Source of the DNA: Gigaspora margarita
Lineage: Eukaryota; Glomeromycota; Glomeromycetes; Diversisporales; Gigasporaceae
NCBI GenBank assembly: GCA_009809945.1
Contig: WTPW01000352.1
Span: 276,373-340,372, forward strand
DNA length: 64,000 nt
Direction of reading: 5' to 3'
A model generated the notes under the pieces. It searched no databases, was not told where the DNA came from, and saw only the letters and a program-made list of their open reading frames with translations. A program made the position numbers and the translations under genes. Positions 56,816 to 64,000 of this stretch are shown in pieces. The stretch's first letter is position 1; each line of letters begins with the position of its first letter.

Positions 56816-57263
56816 GGCCACGCAAAGTTGATTTTTCGTTTTGCATTACATGGATTTTAAAATTCGGGACGGACGGGCGGATTTTTTTTTTTTTATTTTT
56901 TATTTTTTTTTTAGCTTTAATTTAAATAATGTTCACGTTTAAGGTTATACAAGGCTAATTTTTTATTTTGCACAACAAGGAATCAAAAAATTGGGCCGGC
57001 AGTCATATTTTTCCTGTCAGCCCTATCGGACGATTACGGGAAATTAAGGTCTCCATCGGGTGACACCGGATGAAAATAATTATTGGAATAAATTTTTTGC
57101 CACACTTAGAATTCATTCAATTATTAACGTTGTGAGAAAAAATAGATGTCAAAAATCGAACAATTGGCACAATTGGGATCTAAAAAAAAAATAAAAAAAT
57201 TGAAAAAAATTGAAAAAATGGGACGGCGGGTAATGCAAAACGAAAAATCAACTTTGCGTGGCC
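56816..57263. mobile_element. PIF/Harbinger-like MITE upstream of gene copy B
   Basis: 34-bp ends starting GGCCACGCAAAGTTGATTTT are exact inverse copies. The 3-bp duplication TAA (56813-56815, 57264-57266) and GGCC terminus fit PIF/Harbinger. Copy A has the empty site near 20798. The interior is GC-richer (GGGACGGACGGGCGG-type words). Perfect ends suggest recent movement. Confidence 0.95.
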
Positions 57264-57410
57264 TAATATTAACGAATAAATTTTTTTTGAATTTGTTTAT
57301 TGAATAAATTTAAAACCTATTTAATAAATTTGATAAGTGAAATTTCAAAAGCAGAATTTATTATTATGAGAAGAATTTCATTAATGAATTGAAATTGAAA
57401 TTTTGTATAA

Positions 57411-57719
57411 TAGCGTAAAAAAACTAACATTTCTGTGGCCCATAAAATTTGGACTACTTTTTTAGAACTTGAAATTAAATATTACCATAAATATTTACAA
57501 GACACAGCTAATGATGTAACAAAAACTGACGAAAACGAAATACGTGGCTTTGTAAATTTTGCCAATGGTTTTAATATAATTTCGTCAGGCATCAATAATC
57601 CCAGCAAAATATACACAAATCGTGTATTTAGCCTCCATTTTTCAACAATCTACAATGTACTAATTGTGTTATCATGTTATTTGCAGCGTGTGAAAATTTG
57701 TCGACATCATACGAAATGA
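57411..57719 (+). CDS. Exon-like ORF of unknown function upstream of gene copy B
   Basis: Open for about 100 codons after TAG, a possible acceptor, with no ATG near its start. It reads VAHKIWTTFLELEIKYYHKY, then a hydrophilic middle (NDVTKTDENEIRGFVNFANG) and a short hydrophobic segment (IYNVLIVLSCYLQ), ending RHHTK. Copy A is broken (20966-21215). Codon use is protein-like but I recognise no family. It may be a remnant of a neighbouring gene trapped in the duplication. Confidence 0.3.
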
Positions 57720-58204
57720 AAATATCTCGGACAATTAGGTATTAGCGAAAAAACTTTGCTACCGCTAATACATATAGGTGATCAGAATAATTTTGAATTG
57801 ATTAATACTACATGATTTTAATATAACAGCATTTTTGCCGCAACGACCACGGTATTATGTCTCAAATAGATTATACACCTTATTTCGTTACTACATATAT
57901 TGAATATAACTTGCGACGATGTGTTACACCCTCAATTTTTACGCAATAGATAATGATTGCAATTCAGGACCTTGTATGGCGGCAAGTTTTTTTTTTTTAA
58001 GCCGTGGTGTTGCATTCAAGACAAGTTATTATATAGTTATTATATTACATAAATATATATTTATTGTTATTGAATAAACATGCATTATTGTTTTGAAAAC
58101 TGCAAAATTTTTTCAAATATAAATATGTTCAAAATNACAATCATCTGAAAGATTTTATCTCGACTTTTACATCTTTCAAAGGTTATTNTTTGTTCTTATC
58201 CAAA

Positions 58205-61200
58205 ATGAGTTCATCAAAATCAGAAGAATCGCTATCTGGAGATCAAGACCAAACAAAAATTTTGATCGATGATGTTCTGCACGGGGAAAAAAATGATGTT
58301 CCACACGGAGGACAAGAAATTAATCTTTATNTTTTATCACCAAACATGCAATACATTGNGACTGTAAGCCGTGAAGATAAATCACTTATTGTGTGGACCA
58401 TTACAAAAGATCTTATTATCAAATACGACAATTCATTAAACGGTAATGACCTTGTACGTGCACTAAACGCTGATAAATTTTGTAAAAATCCAGATTTTAA
58501 GATCGAAAGTCTAATTCATCCATTTTATATGGGAGGAATCTCAGATTGTAAACAACTCATAATTACAAGATTAAATCCTTGGTCTTTTGAATTTGATTTT
58601 GGTTAGTTAAAATTAATTAATGTTAAAATTTAATTATATTTCATATTGATTAAGTTTATTTTAACAGCAATTTTTGATATCACAACTAAATCGAGACAAA
58701 TATTAAGTGCACAAGGTTTAGAAGTAGGCAAAAGTCATATTATCTTTCTAGAAAATGGAGATCTAGCAATTGTCAAAAGTGATCCTGTTTATCGTGCCTA
58801 TATCTTTTCAAAATCAAATTCTAATGGAAAACATAAATGGACATGCAAAAATATTGTTGAACTCGAAAAATTTAATTCATGCCATATTACAAAAAAAGGA
58901 AAATTATTTTTATACTTTAAAATTTCCGGGTTGATTATGCAATGGGACTTGATAACTCGAAAGTTTGATATGCGATATATATTACCTTTCGGCATTAAGT
59001 CTCCACAAATTAAACTAAGTTTTGACAATGCACTGCTAGCAATATGTGGTTCTGAAAAAGATGATAACATAAATGTCTCCATTTATTCAACAAAATCCGG
59101 TTTGATGGTAGCTACTAGTAAGTATTTAATGTAAAATTATCTATCTACTGTATAAATATTTAAATATGTGATGCTGTACAGACGAAAAAATTGCAAGAAA
59201 AATCTTTTTATCATAATTTTGTGTTGCGTAGCAGCACATTATCGATAAAAGAAATTTTTTGTAATTCATCGTCTGACTAGTATTGATGTTGTCTGATATA
59301 ACATTTCGCATCAATCTAATTTAATGTTAACAAATTTAGGAAATTTCGATAAATATTGTACTAATTTTTATTTTATTGGGTTGGGAGAAGAAGAACGTTT
59401 GTTTTTGTCTTTTGAAACTTATGGCAAAAAAAGAAGTTATGACTCTTATATACTGAATCCACGCACACACTCTCTCGATAAGTCTCCTGACACTCATGTC
59501 TTATATGATATTTATAATGTCGCATTTAACGATAAATCAATTGGTCCTATTAATATCCGTGATTATGATATTATCTCTGATTATATAATAAAGAACNATA
59601 AAAATAAAAACTNTTTGTCGATTCAAAGATTGTCTAAAAATGACATTTGGAAAAGCTATTTAGAACGTAAAGAGGATTATTATGGTAACACATATACGTA
59701 TTTCAATGTAAAAGAAATTATGCAATTTTTAAAGGAGATTTTGGATAAGTATAATGATAAAGTGTATGAGTCAGACCAATTTTTAACTCAAAGTTACTCA
59801 AATGAACCAGAAGTATACCGTAGAGAACAATATGCTTGGATTATTGAATATAAAAAAAAGGATTCTGGATTATGGAACATAACTTTAAAAACCCAAATAG
59901 AGTCTGATGAAGCAGAAATTATAAGTATTTTTGATTTTCTTGGTGGTATTTTTGAAAAAAAAAGTGCTTGAAAATGGTGATATATTGCTGGTTCTTCTTA
60001 ATTCCATACGAATTTATACAATAAATTCAGTAAAAAATTCTAAAGAAAAACCTAAAGGTGAATTAATTTATTTCTGGAGCAATAGATCTGAATTAGAATT
60101 TATATCAGAAACTTGCGCAGAAGGATTTAAATATCAACAAAAAATTGCAGAATCACCGAAACAATCTATAATTAGCCTTTTTACTTCATTTAAAAATAAT
60201 TTGAATTTGAACCCTGAGATTTTACCATCACCAATCTTTCAATTACAATATTACTCGGCAGAAAATATTTGTACACATTATGGATTAAATTACCAAAACC
60301 CAATATTATTAAAATTATATGGCAAAGAAATATATCATAAAGTAATTGAAAAAATAATAGGTGGTACCGATTCAGAAACACTTTTATTTAATTATTGTAA
60401 TGAATATAGCTCCTCGATACTTGAAAGTGATGACTTTAATAGTTTTATGTCGATAACATTCTTAAATGCTTTGGAATTAGTAATGTTAGAAAAACTTAAT
60501 AAAAATCAAAGATTTACGGAAGAATTTTTATCAAAGATTAATATGTTGATTAACCCTCATGATTGTTATATTAAAAATGATAGTTCTCTATTATATAATC
60601 TTCAACATTTTGGAACCTATGTTAGTTTACTTGATTTATTTAATACTTCATTGTTTAACCGTTTGTTCTTCTGGATTTCTAAAAAATTTAAACTTTTTAA
60701 AAAATCTTATCCACAAGTTTATCAATTTTTAACTTTTCCTTATTCACTTTATTCATATTATGTTCCTACATATCCCCAAGATACTGCAATTTTAATATTT
60801 CCATTATTAAATTTTGCTACTTATCCTAAAAAATATTCTTATAGTGAACTAATTTATTTACAAGGAAATCCTTTTACCTCACTACTGGATAGTCCTGATT
60901 ATTTCAAATGGTGGAATATTAAAGCACTTATCAACTTCAAGTGGAATGTCTATGGAAAACTTTATTATTTTATAATTTGGGCAATATATTCGATTTTTAT
61001 GTGCTGTTTTTTAATCGTTTCAACAATTCCAAGAAATAAAATTACTTGGAGTAATCAAGTAATTCTTTTGATTGCAACTATAATTTTTGGATTTATTCAT
61101 TTTACTTTTGAAGTTCGTCAATTTATCCATAGACCAAAGGAATATATTGCTAGTCCATGGAATTGGTTTGGTATATATTTATATTTAATTTTATAATTAA

Positions 61201-62559
61201 AATATATAATTATAATACTAACTGCTAATATATTTATTTATTAATTTAATTTTGTTGCAATTTTATTTAAGACCTTGCTGCAATTTTAGTTCCAACAATA
61301 ACTTCAATAATATGGCTACATGATGAAGCTCCATCAATTTGGATTATAACTATTTCTGCTTTTCTACTTGAAATTAAATTTTTATTATTTTTCCGTATAT
61401 TAGATTCTTTTGGAACTTATTTTGCAATTATGATTGGAGTGGCACAAAAAGTTTTTTCTTTTCTTATTGTTTTAGGAATTATGGTTATAGCCTTTGCCCA
61501 TTCTTTACATCTTTTATTAAGGCCAACTAGTGAATATTCTTATGATCAACCAAGTTTTACTAATGATGCTAATAATCCTTGGAATCTTGTTCCAACATAT
61601 CAATTAATTTCATCTAATAATACTGTTGGAGGATCAATGCTTATTGAAACTCCAGATGACAATACAAATTGGTTTACTATGCTTAGTACTTCAATTTTAG
61701 CTGTATACTTTATATTAACAGGTATTATAATAATAATTTATTAAGCAAAAAATTTAACAAAATAATTTATTATTATTTTTTATTTTTAGGGGATTCAAGT
61801 TCTGTTTCTTCATGGGATTTAAAAAATAACTGGACATTAGCATTTTTATTAGTTATATTTTCATTTTTTACTACTATTTATTTGATGAATCTGTTTATTT
61901 CATTACTTGGAAATGCTATTGATGAAAGAAATAATGAAGAATCTTTTTTACAACTAAAAGGAGAGGTAAAAAAATCATATATTTAATAATCATTTTAAAA
62001 ATAGTATAAAATAATTACATATTTTATTATTATTAGATATTATCTGAAATTGAACTTTTTTGGATGTTACCTCATCAAAGAAGAAAAGACAAATGGTTTC
62101 CAGACATTTTGTAATTAAATTTTATTTATCTATATTCTAAAAATTATATATTCTAAAATTTATATAATATACACATATTAATTTACAATATAAATTTTTA
62201 GATATTATAAAGCTTCAGTTAAAGAACTTAAAAAATATGTAGAAAGTATTGAAGATAAAAAAACTCTACATCCTAAAATTTTGGAAATTACAAAAACAGA
62301 AGATTCTGAAGAAAAGTTAAAAAATCAAATAAATGAAGTATTTGATAATAAATCATTTAAAAATCGAATATGTGAAGTATTTGAAAATGAATCATTTAAA
62401 AAACAAATAACTGAAGTAATGAAAAATCAAATGGATGAAACATTGACAAATAAAATCAAAGAAGAACTAAAGAATCAAGTAAATGAAATATTAAAAGATC
62501 CACTAGATAAATTTAATAAATTAATTGAGATTATTGAAAAAAAGGAATCGGAGTTATAA
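58205..62559 (+). CDS. WD40-like/TRP-like ion channel gene, copy B (frameshifted)
   Basis: Exons 58205-58601, 58668-59117, 59340-61170, 61272-61721, 61790-61965, 62037-62110, 62202-62559, with the same splice phases as copy A. Read through it would give about 1244 residues. It has an extra A in the run near 59955 (nine against eight in A), which breaks exon 3 before the VLENGD segment. It is intact where copy A is broken (FTFEVRQFIHRPKEY then SPWNWF joined to DLAAILVP). Helices S1-S6, the TGDSSS pore turn and LMNLFISLLGNAIDE are preserved. The coiled coil has two 13-residue units instead of four, plus a final Leu. Substitutions between copies include W/E changes near the end of exon 1. A few N bases lie in exons 1 and 3. 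Role as for copy A. Confidence 0.8.
59185..59276. repeat. Hairpin element inside intron 2 (copy B)
   Basis: Counterpart of 22659-22766 with the same CAGACGA/TCGTCTG ends. About 13 bases shorter in the loop, including loss of a TTAACTC segment. Confidence 0.65.
62335..62415 (+). repeat. 39-nt coding minisatellite, two units (copy B)
   Basis: Two units encode EVFDNKSFKNRIC and EVFENESFKKQIT. Compare four units at 25797-25965. Confidence 0.8.
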
Positions 62560-62913
62560 ATATTCTATTGTACATATAGCAATTTTTAAATAGTAATGTT
62601 ATAATAGAGTAGTAAGTTAAGAAATTTTTATTTTAGCTATTATACTATATAGTTACTTTTTTTTATTCTATTGATATTTTTTTATTATAGTTTTTGTAAA
62701 TGTTTTTATTGCTTTAAATTTTTATTATAAATCTTTATTAAGTTTAATAAATTATTTAAATATTTGCAATTTGAAGTTTTTTAGAAGCAGCATAATAAAA
62801 TCACATAGTATATAGAAAAGTTAAAGCACAAAAGTATAGGTTAATGGACAATTTTGGGTCGCAAATCATATTTATCACATAATATTAAATTTTGACATAT
62901 CTAATACAGTATT

Positions 62914-63514
62914 GGTCGTCTCATTAATGGTGATACAAAAATAATGTATTTTTTATGTAAAACAAAATAATACTTATTTTTTTTAAATATAACCTATTGT
63001 TTTATTAACTAATAATAATTTTTGTACCTTTATCTCTTATATTCAAAAAATAATTTAGCCAATATAAATTTTTAGTAGTAAGAATTAGCTAGTAAAAATA
63101 ATCTTTTTAGCAGTTAAAAAACTTATATTATGCATATTACTTCTAATTTCTACTAAGTATAAACACTCAAAAAATTCTATCATGCTATGCTACTACTGTA
63201 TGCAAGTGCTTAGTCTAGCATTAGAAAAAAAAATAATTAATAAAATCTCTTAATTATTTATTACATATAGCCGTAACTTATATGGAGAAAATGCGATAAT
63301 CAAATTCCTTATTTAGTTGGCTAATATTGTAAATGTGACTATTTTAAAAATATTGATAACGTTTTCAATATATATGCACGTAACTTTATGATTATAATAT
63401 ATACTTTCCCAGAACTTTGGCTATTTTTCTTTATTAATTAATTAGGGTGTTGCATATTTATTTTATTAGCTTGTAATAGTAATATATAGTTGTATCACCG
63501 TTAATGAGACGACC
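62914..63514. mobile_element. 601 bp MITE 3' of gene copy B
   Basis: Ends GGTCGTCTCATTAATGGTGA and inverse GGTCGTCTCATTAACGGTGA. Copy A reads across near 26500 without it. T/A-rich flanks (TATT/TATATT) leave the target size uncertain. No ORF. Confidence 0.9.
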
Positions 63515-64000
63515 TATATTAAAAAATAAAAAAATTTTTTTTGGATAACTCAGCTAAAATTTATACATATGCTTTTCAAAGTTTTTTTAGTAACTCAGCA
63601 AATTTATGCATATGCTTTCCACTGTTTTTAATTGTGTTTGATCAACAAATATAAAAATCTCTTTATAGAGAAATTATATAATTTTAAATTGAAATATACT
63701 CTAAATAATAATCACAAAAATCAAGTTTTCTAGTGCCAAATTTGATAATATCAGTAAATCAATTTATGTTATATTAATCAAATCTTAATATGTTTATTTA
63801 CTACTAAAATATTGAAATTTAAAATATTTAAGAGACTATTTGCCATTAAAAGATGTAAACATTATATAAGCTTCAAATTAAAAATTACTTACAAATTTTT
63901 TAATAATAGCTATAATTCTAAAAGTTTTTCATTGGAAGTACTATAAAACTATTTTTTATTAAATAAACTTTTTTTGTAAGTTGTAAAGGGTTCTTTGCAG

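Larger units (their letters stand above)
34713..64000 (+). repeat. Segmental duplication, copy B (open at window end)
   Basis: Colinear with 9835-27203. Its extra length comes from insertions listed separately. Its right end is not reached. Copy B lacks the hAT N-terminal part seen at 7300-8190, so the left border lies within the hAT relic or its upstream part was lost. Confidence 0.9.

Overview
This 64 kb window is very AT-rich eukaryotic DNA, dominated by small DNA transposons. Introns are short and GT/AG, and TTAGGG-like hexamers are scattered through it. The one recognisable host gene family joins an N-terminal WD40-like region to a C-terminal six-helix ion channel. That pattern fits an arbuscular mycorrhizal fungus (Glomeromycotina, Rhizophagus/Gigaspora-like). 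The taxon is inferred from gene style and composition, not proven.

The backbone is a direct segmental duplication. Copy A runs from about 9.8 kb to at least 27.2 kb. Copy B runs from about 34.7 kb to the window end, where it is cut off. Each copy carries, in order, a decayed hAT transposase (core, then dimerisation domain), a CpG-richer block, and a seven-exon WD40-like/TRP-like channel gene (21689-26094 and 58205-62559). Copy B is about 12 kb longer because it took in many insertions after duplication. Comparison with copy A gives empty sites, exact target-site duplications (TSDs) and therefore element boundaries: hAT-like, pogo-like and Harbinger-like MITEs, two tRNA-derived SINEs, a solo LTR, foldbacks and a 4.8 kb composite. 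Copy A has its own insertions, including a 983 bp near-perfect foldback, and one large deletion.

Region by region: 0-9.8 kb is a mosaic of palindromes, CCCTAA-like repeats, MITEs, an LTR-retroelement integrase fossil and the N-terminal part of a hAT transposase. 9.8-19.4 kb is the hAT relic of copy A with nested insertions. 19.4-27.2 kb is gene copy A and its flanks. 27.2-34.7 kb is a spacer specific to this locus, with a 3.3 kb composite element and a gag-like fossil. 34.7-55.4 kb is the heavily invaded hAT relic of copy B. 55.4-64 kb is gene copy B.

The two channel genes share exon lengths and splice sites. Each carries one single-base homopolymer frameshift, at different places in exon 3, so as sequenced neither reads through. 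They also differ in the number of 39-nt units encoding a C-terminal coiled coil (about four against two). Unexplained signals that recur across otherwise unrelated elements are a CTAAGTAAACTTGTTC motif, a second motif around GTTGTAGAGCTC, and a shared internal core with TTAGGG-like hexamers inside MITEs whose termini differ.
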